This document shows positions 38,639-47,904 of a stretch of DNA of 64,000 nucleotides, in pieces. A program made the position numbers and the translations under genes. Source of the stretch: Microbacterium sp. LWH13-1.2 (lineage in GTDB: Bacteria; Actinomycetota; Actinomycetes; Actinomycetales; Microbacteriaceae); NCBI RefSeq assembly GCF_038397735.1, contig NZ_CP151635.1:1240001-1304000 (forward strand), written 5' to 3'. A model generated the notes under the pieces. The model had not been told where the DNA came from and searched no databases. It saw only the letters and a list, made by a program, of their open reading frames with translations. Each line of letters starts with the position of its first letter. Position 1 is the first letter of the stretch.

Positions 38639-39526
38639 TCAGTCCCGCGACGGAACCCTGACCATGATCTCCTGTGCGACGGAGGCGACCAGCTCGCCGG
38701 CCTGCGTGTAGATCCGGCCCTGTGCGAGGCCGCGTCCTCCCCGCGCGTTGGGCGACTCCTGAAGGTACAGGAGCCACTCGTCCACGCGAGCCGGTCGATG
38801 CCACCACATCGCGTGATCGAGGCTCGCGACCTTCAGACCTGGGAGCGCCCAGTACACGCCATGCGCGCGCAGGATCGACTCCTGAATGGTCATGTCACTC
38901 AGGTATGCCAGCGCCGCCCGATGGATGCGCTGATCGTCGGGCAGCGGAGCGCGCAGCCGCATCCACACGGCCTGCTGCGGGACGCGTGCGTCATCGCTCG
39001 GCAGGAAGAGCGGCGAATCGACGTGACGCACGTCGGCGGCTCGATCGCTCAGCATTCGGGCGGTTCCTGGAGGCAGCCCCTCGACACGCTGCTCGTCGGG
39101 CAGCAGGGAATCCGGAGACGGGACGCCTTCGGGCATCGCCACCGCATGCTCGACGCCGGGATCGTCGTCCTGGAACGACGCGATCATCGAGAAGATCGGC
39201 ACTCCGTTCTGATACGCCTGCGAGCGACGGGTCGAGAACGACCGACCGTCGTGGATGCGGTCGACAGCGATGGTGATGCCCTGACCCGCGTCGCCGGGGC
39301 GCAGGAAGTACCCGTGCATCGAATGCACCGCTCGGTCTTCGGGAAGAGTCCTCTCGGCCGCGAGCAGGCTCTGTGCGAGCACCTGACCCCCGTAGATGCG
39401 ACCGGACGGCATCGCGTGCGACGACCCGGTGAAGATGTCCTCGGTCGTGCGGGCCTGCGTCGAATCGAGATCCAGCACCTCCAGGAGCTGCTCGACAGTG
39501 CGGATCGCGTGTGCGTCGGCGGTCAT
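38639..39526 (-). CDS. tesB: Acyl-CoA thioesterase II
   Basis: Hydrolyses medium/long acyl-CoA. The 295-residue protein is a double hotdog. First half: GRIYGGQVLAQSLLAAERTL and SMHGYFLRPGD; second half: LRAHGVYWALPGLKVASLDH and WLLYLQESPNARGGRGLAQG with the C-terminal Asp/Thr/Gln-type site. GGAAGGAAGTC before the ATG supplies a ribosome binding site. Divergent from the gene at 39578 with a 51-bp gap. Confidence 0.93.
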   Translation of the reverse strand: MTADAHAIRTVEQLLEVLDLDSTQARTTEDIFTGSSHAMPSGRIYGGQVLAQSLLAAERTLPEDRAVHSMHGYFLRPGDAGQGITIAVDRIHDGRSFSTRRSQAYQNGVPIFSMIASFQDDDPGVEHAVAMPEGVPSPDSLLPDEQRVEGLPPGTARMLSDRAADVRHVDSPLFLPSDDARVPQQAVWMRLRAPLPDDQRIHRAALAYLSDMTIQESILRAHGVYWALPGLKVASLDHAMWWHRPARVDEWLLYLQESPNARGGRGLAQGRIYTQAGELVASVAQEIMVRVPSRD

Positions 39527-39564
39527 GACTTCCTTCCCGCGACTGCGGATGCCGCTGGCGTTGC

Positions 39565-39570
39565 TAGTTT
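39565..39570 (+). promoter_or_regulatory. -10 box of the gene at 39578
   Basis: TAGTTT lies 7 nt before the GTG start; no Shine-Dalgarno. Confidence 0.45.
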
Positions 39571-39577
39571 AGAGGGT

Positions 39578-40243
39578 GTGCCGCACCAGCTCCTTCTCGC
39601 CGATTCCGCCACGTCGAAAGACGTCCTGACCTTCCTCGGACGAGCGACGCGCATCTCCGACGAAGGCGTGCGGCTTCAGGCGGCGAACGGGGTTCTCGCG
39701 CTGACGGGAGCGGCTCTCGCGCCCCACGGGCTGTTCGATCAGACCCCGACCGTGCTCGCTATGCGCATAGTCGAGGTCGATCCCGAGCTCGAGTGCGACG
39801 TCGTGGTGGCATCGCTCAGCCCGACCGCCGATGAGCGCGCGCTCACCTTCCCCGAGACCGGCCTCTCGCCCGCGTGGGCAGGAGTCGCGCCGCCGCGTGG
39901 CCAGTGGCAGGCGACATCGAGCCTCGCGGCATCCGTGATCGCCCAGCGAGCGCAGTGGGGCATCAGCGCGGTCGCGCGAGGAGCGACACCGGGATCAGGA
40001 GAGGAAGCCGTCCGTGCTCTGCGCGCGGCGATCTGGGGTGCGCCCGATGAGGATCTCGGTGGACTGCCGCGGGGAGTGGCGTTCGCCGCGGATGCCTTCG
40101 GCTTCATCTCCGGCGAAGAGGATGTGCCCGTCATGACGTCAGGGCGATGGACTCGTCTCGCCTTCCGCCGTGGTCACGTTCTCGCCCGCGGGCCCGTGGC
40201 CATCGGCCTCACGGCCGTGCGCGGCACCGGCACGGCGGAGTAG
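39578..40243 (+). CDS. Hypothetical protein (221 residues)
   Basis: I do not recognise a family. The protein is soluble with no signal peptide. LLLADSATSKDVLTFLGRAT at the N-terminus, a central segment with hydrophobic/acidic alternation, a Trp-containing middle (AWAGVAPPRGQW), and a C-terminal half ending RGHVLARGPVAIGLTAVRGT. GTG 39578 is chosen because it lies 7 nt after TAGTTT. It converges with the FAD dehydrogenase gene with a 27-bp gap. Confidence 0.65.
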   Translation: MPHQLLLADSATSKDVLTFLGRATRISDEGVRLQAANGVLALTGAALAPHGLFDQTPTVLAMRIVEVDPELECDVVVASLSPTADERALTFPETGLSPAWAGVAPPRGQWQATSSLAASVIAQRAQWGISAVARGATPGSGEEAVRALRAAIWGAPDEDLGGLPRGVAFAADAFGFISGEEDVPVMTSGRWTRLAFRRGHVLARGPVAIGLTAVRGTGTAE

Positions 40244-40270
40244 CACCGACCCGGGGACCCGTCGACCGGA

Positions 40271-41929
40271 TCAGCGCGCTGCGGCGCGGCCGGCCTGCCG
40301 ACCCGAGAACAGGCATCCGCCGAGGAACGTGCCCTCGAGCGCTCGATACCCGTGGACGCCGCCGCCTCCGAAGCCGCTCGCCTCACCAGCGGCGAAGAGC
40401 CCGGAGATGGGCTCACCGTCGGCGCCGAGCGCACGCCCGTCGAGATCGGTGTTGATCCCGCCGAGGGACTTCCTCGTGAGGACGTGCAGCTTGACGGCGA
40501 CGAGAGGGCCTGCGGCCGGATCCTGCAGCCGGTGCGGCGCGGCGGTGCGGATCAGCTTGTCGCCCCGGTAACCGCGCATCGAGCGCAGCATCCCGATCTG
40601 CGCGTCCTTGGTGAACTCGTTGTCCATCTCCCTGTCGCGAGCCACGACCTCACGGCGGACGTGATCGATGTCGAGCGACTCTCCGCCCGGGTGTCGGCTC
40701 ATCTGCTCCAGCAGTGACTCGAGGTCGTTCTCGACGATGAAGTCTTCGCCCTCGTCGAGGAACGCCTGCACCGGCCCCGTCGGTCCCTTGGCGAGTCGCG
40801 ACTTGAGCAGCAGCGCGACGTCCTTGCCCGTCAGGTCGGGATTCTGCTCGCTGCCCGAGAGCGCGAACTCCTTCTCGATGATCTGGCGGGATGTCACGAA
40901 CCACGAATGATCGTGCCCCGTCGTGCGCAGGTGGGCCAGTGTGCCCAGCGTGTCGAACCCGGGGAACAGCGGGACAGGCAGCCGCTTTCCCGTCGCATCG
41001 AGCCACAGAGAGGACGGCCCGGGGAGGATCCGGATGCCGTGGGACGGCCATACCGGATCCCAGTTCTTGATGCCCTCGACGTAGTGCCACATGCGGTCGC
41101 CATTTATGAGACGGGCTCCGGCGGCCGCAGAGACGGCGTGCATGGATCCGTCGACATAGGCGGGCACCCCCGTCAGCATCTGCTCGGGCGGGATGCCCAG
41201 ACTCGTCGGCCAGGCCGCACGTACGAGGTCGTGGTTACCGCCGATTCCGCCGGATGACACGATCGTCGCACCCGCGCTGATCTCGAAATCGCCGATGACC
41301 GCGCGAGAGGACTCGACGCCCCGAGCCGCCGGGGTGGATTCGAGGACGGTCCCGCGCGCACCGGTCACGGCCCCATCCGTCATGATGAGTTCGGTCACCC
41401 GGTGGCGGGGGAGGATCGTGACACGGCCCTCGCGCTCGCCCTGCTCGACGGCGGCGACGAACGGGGCGACGACTCCTGGTCCCGTGCCCCAGGTGATGTG
41501 GAAGCGGGGAACGGAGTTCCCGGGCCCCAGAGCGCCGTATCCGCCGCGTTCGGCCCAGCCGACCACCGGGAAGAAGCTGACGCCCCGTTCGCGCAGCCAG
41601 GCGCGCTTCTCGCCGGCTGCGAACTGCAGATACGCCTCGGCCCACCGTCGCGGCCAATCGTCTTCGGGGCGGTCGAAGGCCGCGGTGCCGAACCAATCCT
41701 GCGTGGCGAGCGCGAGCGAGTCGCGGATGCCCATGCGACGCTGCTCGGGTGAATCGATGAAGAACAGGCCGCCGAACGACCACCACGCCTGGCCGCCGAG
41801 GTTCGTGCGCGGCTCTTGATCGATCAGGATCACACGACGCCCGGCATCGAGCGCCTCACCGGCGGCGACGAGCCCGGCGAGCCCCCATCCGATGACCAGG
41901 ACGTCTGCAGACAGGGGCGTGTTCGTCAT
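40271..41929 (-). CDS. FAD-dependent dehydrogenase (fumarate reductase/KstD superfamily)
   Basis: A 552-residue cytosolic flavoprotein. The N-terminal dinucleotide fold [20 protein letters not shown] has the GxGxxG-type turn, then [20 protein letters not shown] contacts the flavin. A second FAD segment near the C-terminus reads [15 protein letters not shown] followed by [16 protein letters not shown]. This fits 3-ketosteroid-dehydrogenase-like FAD-binding dehydrogenases; the substrate cannot be read. ATG with GGAGAGCAC upstream; it overlaps the globin stop by 4 bp. Confidence 0.85.
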   Translation of the reverse strand: MTNTPLSADVLVIGWGLAGLVAAGEALDAGRRVILIDQEPRTNLGGQAWWSFGGLFFIDSPEQRRMGIRDSLALATQDWFGTAAFDRPEDDWPRRWAEAYLQFAAGEKRAWLRERGVSFFPVVGWAERGGYGALGPGNSVPRFHITWGTGPGVVAPFVAAVEQGEREGRVTILPRHRVTELIMTDGAVTGARGTVLESTPAARGVESSRAVIGDFEISAGATIVSSGGIGGNHDLVRAAWPTSLGIPPEQMLTGVPAYVDGSMHAVSAAAGARLINGDRMWHYVEGIKNWDPVWPSHGIRILPGPSSLWLDATGKRLPVPLFPGFDTLGTLAHLRTTGHDHSWFVTSRQIIEKEFALSGSEQNPDLTGKDVALLLKSRLAKGPTGPVQAFLDEGEDFIVENDLESLLEQMSRHPGGESLDIDHVRREVVARDREMDNEFTKDAQIGMLRSMRGYRGDKLIRTAAPHRLQDPAAGPLVAVKLHVLTRKSLGGINTDLDGRALGADGEPISGLFAAGEASGFGGGGVHGYRALEGTFLGGCLFSGRQAGRAAAR

Positions 41930-42375
41930 GTGCTCTCCGTTGATTCCTGACGTGATCGCGTCTCGAGCGTGGGGCGCCCGGCTGCGGAGGTGCCGATGCC
42001 TGACGGCTCGAATGTGTTCACCATGGCATACGCGGCGCGCTCGAGATAGTCCCACAGAGTGGATTCGTGGAGCGGCGACAACTGCGCCTCGTCCACAGCG
42101 GTCCGCATGTGACGAAGCCACCGATCGCGGGCGTCGGTATCGACGTGGAACGGCATATGGCGCATCCGCAGACGAGGATGGCCGCGCGTCTCGCCGTAGG
42201 TCGTCGGGCCGCCCCAGTACTGCTCGAGGAACATCAGGAGGCGCTCTTCGGCAGGGCCGAGGTCCTCCTCGGGATACATCGGCTTCAGGACCGGGTCGAG
42301 GGCCACCTCGCGGTAGAACACCGACACGATCTTCGCGAACGTCTCGCGACCGCCGACCTCGTCGTAGAAGGTCAC
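41926..42375 (-). CDS. glbO: Group II truncated hemoglobin (GlbO-like)
   Basis: A heme protein thought to handle oxygen or reactive species. The 149-residue protein is longer than the ~128-residue core. Visible: [16 protein letters not shown] (B10 Tyr region and the CD Tyr), [17 protein letters not shown], the proximal His in [12 protein letters not shown], and the group II Trp in [14 protein letters not shown]. The last ~25 residues are a polar tail. The GTG start overlaps the mscS stop, and its own stop overlaps the next ATG. Confidence 0.93.
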   Translation of the reverse strand: MTFYDEVGGRETFAKIVSVFYREVALDPVLKPMYPEEDLGPAEERLLMFLEQYWGGPTTYGETRGHPRLRMRHMPFHVDTDARDRWLRHMRTAVDEAQLSPLHESTLWDYLERAAYAMVNTFEPSGIGTSAAGRPTLETRSRQESTEST

Positions 42376-43442
42376 TTCTGGGGGCTCCCGTCGTCGTTGG
42401 TCTTCTTGCGCCGCCAGATTCCGCGGTCCGGGATGACCGGCACGCCCGTGACGGCATTCGGACGCGTCTTGGGCGGGTTCGCGCCGCGCACGCGACGAGC
42501 GCCGTCGAGCCCGGTGGGGATCACGGTGGTCATGCTCGGGAAGGAGATCTCGTTCTCGAGGAGGGCCGCGCGCAGACGCTTGCGCAGCTCCTGCGCGACG
42601 TCATCCTTCGCGTTGGCTCGCGCCTTGATGACGAGTCGGACGACCAGGGCGTCGCCGTCGATCGACTCGAGGCCCCACAGCTCCGGCTTCTCGATGATGC
42701 GCGTGCGCCACTTCGGGTCCTTCGAGAGGCTCAGTGCGGTGTCGAGCATGATCTTCTCGACGTTCTCGAGATCGGAATCCACCGGGACGCCGAGATCGAT
42801 GATCGCACGCGCCCAGCCCTGCGACATGTTGCCGATGCGGGTCACCTCGCCGTTGCGCACGTACCAGAGCGTGCCGTTGACGTCGCGGACCTGGGTGATG
42901 CGCACGCTGACGTACTCGACCACACCAGAGGCGAGGCCGAGATCGACGACGTCGCCGATGCCGATCTGATCCTCCGCGACGATGAACATGCCGTTGAGGA
43001 CGTCCTTGACGATGTTCTGCGCACCGAAACCGAGGCCGGCGCCGACTGCTGCCGTCAGCAGTGTGAGGGAACCGAGGAGGGTGTTGTCGAGAACGTTGAC
43101 GATCAGCACCACGGCGATCACGACGAGCATCACGTTGACGATGTTCTGCAGGATCGTCCCGAGGGTTCGCGTGCGCTGCACCAGACGCATGTCGGCCAGA
43201 GGCGAGCGTTCGAGAGCCTGTGTGTCGTCGACGGCGGCCTTGTTCTTGGCGCTGTCGACGATGCGGTGCACGACTCGTCTGATGACCACACGCAGGACGA
43301 GCGCGATCACGACACACGCCGCGATGATGAGCGCGACCTGGAGCGCCTTCCCGCCGACGACCCCGAGCACGGTCAATGTGTCAGCCCACCATTTGGGGAG
43401 CTCTGTGGGTACGGTATCGGGGTCTATTTCGAATGGCTGCAT
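42372..43442 (-). CDS. Mechanosensitive ion channel (MscS family)
   Basis: A 356-residue membrane protein that would relieve osmotic downshock. Three hydrophobic helices: [19 protein letters not shown] (~30), a second near 100 ([14 protein letters not shown]), and the pore helix [20 protein letters not shown] with the Gly/Ala pattern. The cytosolic beta domain ([10 protein letters not shown]) follows, then an alpha/beta vestibule and a basic tail. ATG 43442 is preferred (GGAGG 5 nt upstream); ATG 43445 is too close. The stop overlaps the globin GTG. Confidence 0.9.
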   Translation of the reverse strand: MQPFEIDPDTVPTELPKWWADTLTVLGVVGGKALQVALIIAACVVIALVLRVVIRRVVHRIVDSAKNKAAVDDTQALERSPLADMRLVQRTRTLGTILQNIVNVMLVVIAVVLIVNVLDNTLLGSLTLLTAAVGAGLGFGAQNIVKDVLNGMFIVAEDQIGIGDVVDLGLASGVVEYVSVRITQVRDVNGTLWYVRNGEVTRIGNMSQGWARAIIDLGVPVDSDLENVEKIMLDTALSLSKDPKWRTRIIEKPELWGLESIDGDALVVRLVIKARANAKDDVAQELRKRLRAALLENEISFPSMTTVIPTGLDGARRVRGANPPKTRPNAVTGVPVIPDRGIWRRKKTNDDGSPQK

Positions 43443-43460
43443 CATCCCCTCCAGAGTAGC

Positions 43461-43506
43461 GATCAGGCCTCTGCGCGGGCTGGACGCACCGCACAGAGGC
43501 CTGATC
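43461..43506 (-). terminator. 13-bp inverted repeat between pepN and mscS
   Basis: GATCAGGCCTCTG (43461-43473) and CAGAGGCCTGATC (43494-43506) are perfect complements around a 20-nt spacer. It starts 12 bp past the pepN stop. It probably ends the pepN transcript or attenuates entry into mscS-glbO. No T-tract. Confidence 0.65.
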
Positions 43507-43518
43507 GGGAGACGGGTG

Positions 43519-46071
43519 TCAGTCCTCCGCGTCGCGAGACTGCGCCGCGAGAGCACGCTCGACGTCGGCGAGGTTCTCGAGCACGAGGCGACGCAGCGCG
43601 GGGGCGGCATCCTGGTGGGCCGAGAGCCACGCTCGCGTGGAGTCGCGGAGCTCGACGTCGGCGATCGCGGTCGGGAAAAGGCCCACGATCAAGTACTGGG
43701 CGATCTGGTACGTGCGGGACTCCCAGATCGGGATCAGCATGTCGAAGTACGCGGGGACGAATGCGCGCAGCGACTCGGCGCCTGCGGGGTGCACGAATCC
43801 GAGGGCCGCCGAACGCACGATCGTGTTCGGAGCGTCATCGCGCTCGATCAGCGACGCCCAGGCGGCCTTCTTCGATGCGGCATCCGGCAGGGCCGCGCGG
43901 GCCTGAGCAGCGAACTCGCCGCCCTTCGCGGTGTTGTCAGCCGAGAGCGCCGCGTCGATGGACGCAGCGTCGGTGGCGCCGATGGTGGCGAGGCCGACGA
44001 GGAGCTGCCAGCTGAGGTCAGCGTCGATCTCGAGCCCGGGGAGGGTCTCCTCACCCGACCGCAGTCGACCGATGATGCCGGCGTGCTCGGGGGTGACCAG
44101 CGCGTTCGCGAAGGCCGTGACGAACTGCAGCTGGCTGTCGCTGCCTGACTCGGCGGACTCGGCGAGTGCCCAGAGACCGTCCGCGACCTTCTGACGCGCC
44201 GCGAGACGCGTCTCGGGCGTGACGTAGAGGGTCGCGGCCGTGCGGAGCTGAGCGAGCGTCGTGCGCACCGTGGTCGACTCGGACTCACGACCGATGTTGC
44301 CGAGCACGAGATCGATGTAGTCGGTTGCGGCGGTCTCGGCGTCGCGGGTCTGATCCCAGGCGGCGCCCCAGACAAGGGAGCGGGCGAGGGGGTCGCTGAT
44401 GTCGGCGAGGTGGGCGATCGCGGTGGCGAGTGAGCGCTCGTCGAGGCGGATCTTGGCGTAGGCGAGGTCGTTGTCGTTGAGGAGCACGAGGTCGGGGCGC
44501 TTGATCCCGTGCAGCTCGGGGACCTCGGTGCGGTCGCCGTCGACGTCGACCTCGGCGTAGTGGGTGCGCACCAGGGCGCCGTCGGTCAGGGTGTAGAAGC
44601 CGATGCCGAGGCGGTGCGGACGGATCGTCGGGTAGTCGGCCGGTGCGGTCTGGGTGACGGCGAAGCGCGAGATCGTGCCGTCGGAGTCTTCAGCGATGAC
44701 CGGCTCCAGCGTGTTGACGCCTGCGGTCTCGAGCCACTTCTTCGACCAGGTGCTGAGGTCGCGGCCGCTGGTCGCTTCGAGCTCGACGAGCAGGTCGCTG
44801 AGCTCGGTGTTGCCCCAGGAGTGCTTCTTGAAGTACTGCGAGACACCTGCGAAGAACTCCTCGATGCCCACCCATGCGGCGAGCTGCTTGAGCACCGAGC
44901 CGCCCTTCGCGTAGGTGATGCCGTCGAAGTTGACCTGCACGTCCTCGAGGTCGTTGATCACCGCGGTGATCGGGTGCGTCGACGGCAGCTGATCCTGGCG
45001 GTACGCCCAGGTCTTCTCCATCGCGTTGAACGTCGTCCACGCCTCGGTCCACTCGGTGGCCTCGGCGGTGGCGATCGTGGACGCCCACTCGGCGAAAGAC
45101 TCGTTCAGCCAGAGGTCGTTCCACCACTTCATCGTGACCAGGTCGCCGAACCACATGTGGGCGAGCTCGTGCAGGATCGTGACGACGCGACGCTCCTTGA
45201 CGGCGTCGGTCACCTTGCTGCGGAACACGTACGTCTCGGTGAAGGTCACGGCGCCCGCGTTCTCCATCGCGCCGGCGTTGAACTCGGGGACGAAGAGCTG
45301 ATCGTACTTGGCGAACGGGTAGGGAACGTCGAACTTGGACTCGTAATAGGCGAAGCCCTCACGGGTCTTGTCGAAGATGTAGTCGGCATCGAGGTGCTGC
45401 CACAGGCTCTTGCGACCGTAGACGCCAAGGGGGATCACGCGGCCGGACGCGCTGGTGAGCTCCGAGAACGTGGACTCGTAGGGACCTGCGACGAGCGCCG
45501 TGATGTACGAGGAGATGCGCGGAGTGGGCTCGAAACCCCATGTGGCGACCGTGTCGTCGTCGTGCACGATCGGTTCCGGGGTGGGGGAGTTCGAGACGAC
45601 CTTCCAGGATGCCGGTGCCGTCACCGTGAACTGGAACGTGGCCTTGAGGTCGGGCTGCTCGAACACTGCGAAGACGCGACGCGAGTCGGGAACCTCGAAC
45701 TGCGAGTAGAGGTAGACCTCGCCGTCGACCGGGTCGACGAACCGGTGCAGGCCCTCTCCGGTGTTCGTGTACTCGCAGTCGGCGTCGACCACGAGGACGT
45801 TCTCCGCCTGCAGGCCGGACAGGGCGATGCGCGAGTCGGCGAAGACCTCGTCGGGATCGAGCTGCTCGCCGTTCAGCGAGATCTCGCGGACCTCGCGGGC
45901 GATCAGATCGATGAAGGTGAAGCTCTCCGGCGTCGCGGTGAAGCGCACGACGCTGCGGGAGCCGAAGACCTCGGCACCCTTCGTCAGGTCGAGCGAGACC
46001 TCGTACGACTGGGTGTCGACGACGTCGCGGCGCTCCTGCGCTTCGATGCGGGTGAGATTCTCTCCAGGCAC
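43519..46071 (-). CDS. pepN: Aminopeptidase N (M1 zinc metallopeptidase)
   Basis: Removes N-terminal residues from peptides in the cytoplasm. The protein has 850 residues. Exopeptidase motif NAGAMENAGAVTF near residue 255, zinc motif VTILHELAHMWFGDL near 294 (HExxH), with the third ligand Glu in NESFAEW. The C-terminal helical ERAP1-like half follows. GTG 46071 is chosen because GGGAG lies 7-8 nt upstream and LTRIEAQERRD is the usual actinobacterial N-terminus; ATG 46137 is in frame but adds unrelated residues. Confidence 0.95.
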   Translation of the reverse strand: MPGENLTRIEAQERRDVVDTQSYEVSLDLTKGAEVFGSRSVVRFTATPESFTFIDLIAREVREISLNGEQLDPDEVFADSRIALSGLQAENVLVVDADCEYTNTGEGLHRFVDPVDGEVYLYSQFEVPDSRRVFAVFEQPDLKATFQFTVTAPASWKVVSNSPTPEPIVHDDDTVATWGFEPTPRISSYITALVAGPYESTFSELTSASGRVIPLGVYGRKSLWQHLDADYIFDKTREGFAYYESKFDVPYPFAKYDQLFVPEFNAGAMENAGAVTFTETYVFRSKVTDAVKERRVVTILHELAHMWFGDLVTMKWWNDLWLNESFAEWASTIATAEATEWTEAWTTFNAMEKTWAYRQDQLPSTHPITAVINDLEDVQVNFDGITYAKGGSVLKQLAAWVGIEEFFAGVSQYFKKHSWGNTELSDLLVELEATSGRDLSTWSKKWLETAGVNTLEPVIAEDSDGTISRFAVTQTAPADYPTIRPHRLGIGFYTLTDGALVRTHYAEVDVDGDRTEVPELHGIKRPDLVLLNDNDLAYAKIRLDERSLATAIAHLADISDPLARSLVWGAAWDQTRDAETAATDYIDLVLGNIGRESESTTVRTTLAQLRTAATLYVTPETRLAARQKVADGLWALAESAESGSDSQLQFVTAFANALVTPEHAGIIGRLRSGEETLPGLEIDADLSWQLLVGLATIGATDAASIDAALSADNTAKGGEFAAQARAALPDAASKKAAWASLIERDDAPNTIVRSAALGFVHPAGAESLRAFVPAYFDMLIPIWESRTYQIAQYLIVGLFPTAIADVELRDSTRAWLSAHQDAAPALRRLVLENLADVERALAAQSRDAED

Positions 46072-46183
46072 AGCGGTACTCCCAGGGGTGAGGGGATGCT
46101 GCCGCAACCCAGCGCAGTTGGCGCCCACGGCAACCATGACAGCCTACGCCAGCACGGCGACCAGTCTCACTCCCGGAAGGTGA

Positions 46184-46189
46184 AAGAAT
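46184..46189 (+). promoter_or_regulatory. Possible -10 box of ferrochelatase gene
   Basis: AAGAAT lies exactly 6 nt before the GTG start; weaker than TANNNT boxes elsewhere. Confidence 0.3.
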
Positions 46190-46195
46190 GGGGAG

Positions 46196-47380
46196 GTGAC
46201 CGCGATCGAGCCGAACACCGTCCTCTTTGCCTCTGCTGCCGCCGCTTCCGGTGCGCCTTACATCACGACGCCCGTCGCCTATGACGGCATCCTCCTCGCC
46301 GGATTCGGAGGACCGGAGGGGCAGGACGACGTGATCCCCTTCCTCCGCAACGTGACGAGAGGTCGGGGAATCCCCGACGAGCGTCTCGAGGAGGTCGCGC
46401 ACCACTACCGTCACTTCGGGGGAGTGAGTCCGATCAACGGCCAGAACCGCATCCTCAAGGAAGCGCTCGAAGGGGAGCTCGCACGCCGCGGCATCGACCT
46501 GCCGGTGTACTGGGGCAATCGCAACTGGAGTCCCTACCTCGAAGAGGTCGTGACGGAAGCCGCGGCCGACGGCAAGACGACGCTCCTCGCCTTCGCCACC
46601 AGCGCCTACAGCTCGTTCTCGAGCTGTCGCCAGTACCGGGAGGACTTCGCGCGCGTCCTGGCGGACACGAACCTCGGCGATACCGTGACGATCGACAAGA
46701 TCCGTCCCTTCTACGACCATCCCGGCTTCGTGGAGTCGTTCGAGACCGGTGTTCGCGAGGCGGTCGAGGCTTTCCTCGGTCAGGGCATCGCTCCCGCCGA
46801 GATCCAGATCCTGTTCTCCACTCACAGCATTCCGACTGCGGATGCGGAGCGCTCCGGCGCTCGGGACATCGATTGGGGAGCGGGAGGCGCATACGCCGCC
46901 CAGCATCTCGCCGTCGCCGCCTGGGTCATGGATCGGGTGCGCGCGAGCATCCCCGAAGCCGCGGACGTCGCGTGGGAGCTCGTGTACCAGTCCCGCTCCG
47001 GCCCGGCGTCGCAGCCGTGGCTCGAGCCCGATGTCTGCGACGTGATCGGCGAGCTGCCCGAGCGTGGCCGCAAGGCCGTCGCCGTGGTTCCCGTCGGATT
47101 CATGAGCGATCACATGGAGGTTCTCTGGGACCTCGACACCGAGGCCGCCGAGGCTGCGGAAGAGGCGGGGCTCGCGTTCACGCGGACGCCGACCCCGGGC
47201 GTCGCCCCGTCGTTCGTGTCCGGCATCGTCGATCTGATCGTCGAGCGTCTCGAGGGCCGGCCGAACGAGGAGCGACCGCACGTCACCGCGCTGCCCGGCG
47301 CCTTCGACGTGTGCCGCCCCGGTTGCTGCGAGAACGTGCGAGCGGGGTTCAAGCCTGCTGCGTCCGGTGTCGCCCCGTGA
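46196..47380 (+). CDS. hemH: Ferrochelatase (coproporphyrin type likely)
   Basis: Inserts iron into the heme precursor; in Actinobacteria the substrate is usually coproporphyrin III (CpfC). The protein has 394 residues. DGILLAGFGGPEGQDDVIPF opens the fold; RNWSPYLEEVV and FSTHSIP follow, the latter with the catalytic His; EVLWDLDTEA is near the C-terminus. The tail DVCRPGCCENV, with a Cys in SSCRQYRED (~residue 143), would ligate a [2Fe-2S] cluster, as known in mycobacterial ferrochelatase. The function of the extra C-terminal residues is open. Confidence 0.94.
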   Translation: MTAIEPNTVLFASAAAASGAPYITTPVAYDGILLAGFGGPEGQDDVIPFLRNVTRGRGIPDERLEEVAHHYRHFGGVSPINGQNRILKEALEGELARRGIDLPVYWGNRNWSPYLEEVVTEAAADGKTTLLAFATSAYSSFSSCRQYREDFARVLADTNLGDTVTIDKIRPFYDHPGFVESFETGVREAVEAFLGQGIAPAEIQILFSTHSIPTADAERSGARDIDWGAGGAYAAQHLAVAAWVMDRVRASIPEAADVAWELVYQSRSGPASQPWLEPDVCDVIGELPERGRKAVAVVPVGFMSDHMEVLWDLDTEAAEAAEEAGLAFTRTPTPGVAPSFVSGIVDLIVERLEGRPNEERPHVTALPGAFDVCRPGCCENVRAGFKPAASGVAP

Positions 47381-47404
47381 TCAGCCGCTGACCCTCGACA
47401 CTTC

Positions 47405-47410
47405 TAGGAT
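47405..47410 (+). promoter_or_regulatory. -10 box of rpiB
   Basis: TAGGAT lies 7 nt before the ATG chosen at 47418. Confidence 0.45.
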
Positions 47411-47417
47411 GGTTGCC

Positions 47418-47903
47418 ATGCGCATCCATATCGCCACCGATCACGCCGGTCTCGACTTCTCCACCCAGCTGCAGGACCACCTGCGCGGCGCCGGTCATGA
47501 GGTCGTGGATCACGGGCCGGTGGAATACGACGCCGTCGACGACTACCCCGCCTTCTGCATCCGCGCGGCGCAGGCTGTGGTCGCCGATCAGGCGTCCGGG
47601 ATCGAGACGCTCGGCGTCGTCTTCGGAGGGTCGGGCAATGGCGAGCAGATCGCTGCGAACAAAGTCGAGGGCGTCCGAGCCGCTCTGGTGTGGAACACCT
47701 CGACGGCGGAACTCGCCCGCGAGCACAACGATGCCAACGTGATCTCGATCGGGGCGCGTCAGCACACGTTCGACGAGGTCACCTCGTTCATCGACACCTT
47801 CATCTCGACGCCGTTCTCACACGACGAGCGCCACGTCCGCCGCATCAGTCAGATCGCGGACTTCGAGCGAGACGGCTCCCTCCTTCCGGACCCGCGAGCC
47901 TGA
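47418..47903 (+). CDS. rpiB: Ribose-5-phosphate isomerase B
   Basis: Interconverts ribose-5-P and ribulose-5-P. The protein has 161 residues of the RpiB/LacAB fold. IATDHAGLDFSTQLQDHL at the N-terminus binds phosphate. The active-site loop reads FGGSGNGEQIAANKVEG, with Glu in the place where E. coli has Cys, as in the mycobacterial enzyme. ATG 47418 is preferred over ATG 47409 because it is 7 nt after TAGGAT. The next gene starts 1 bp after the stop. Confidence 0.9.
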   Translation: MRIHIATDHAGLDFSTQLQDHLRGAGHEVVDHGPVEYDAVDDYPAFCIRAAQAVVADQASGIETLGVVFGGSGNGEQIAANKVEGVRAALVWNTSTAELAREHNDANVISIGARQHTFDEVTSFIDTFISTPFSHDERHVRRISQIADFERDGSLLPDPRA

Positions 47904-47904
47904 C

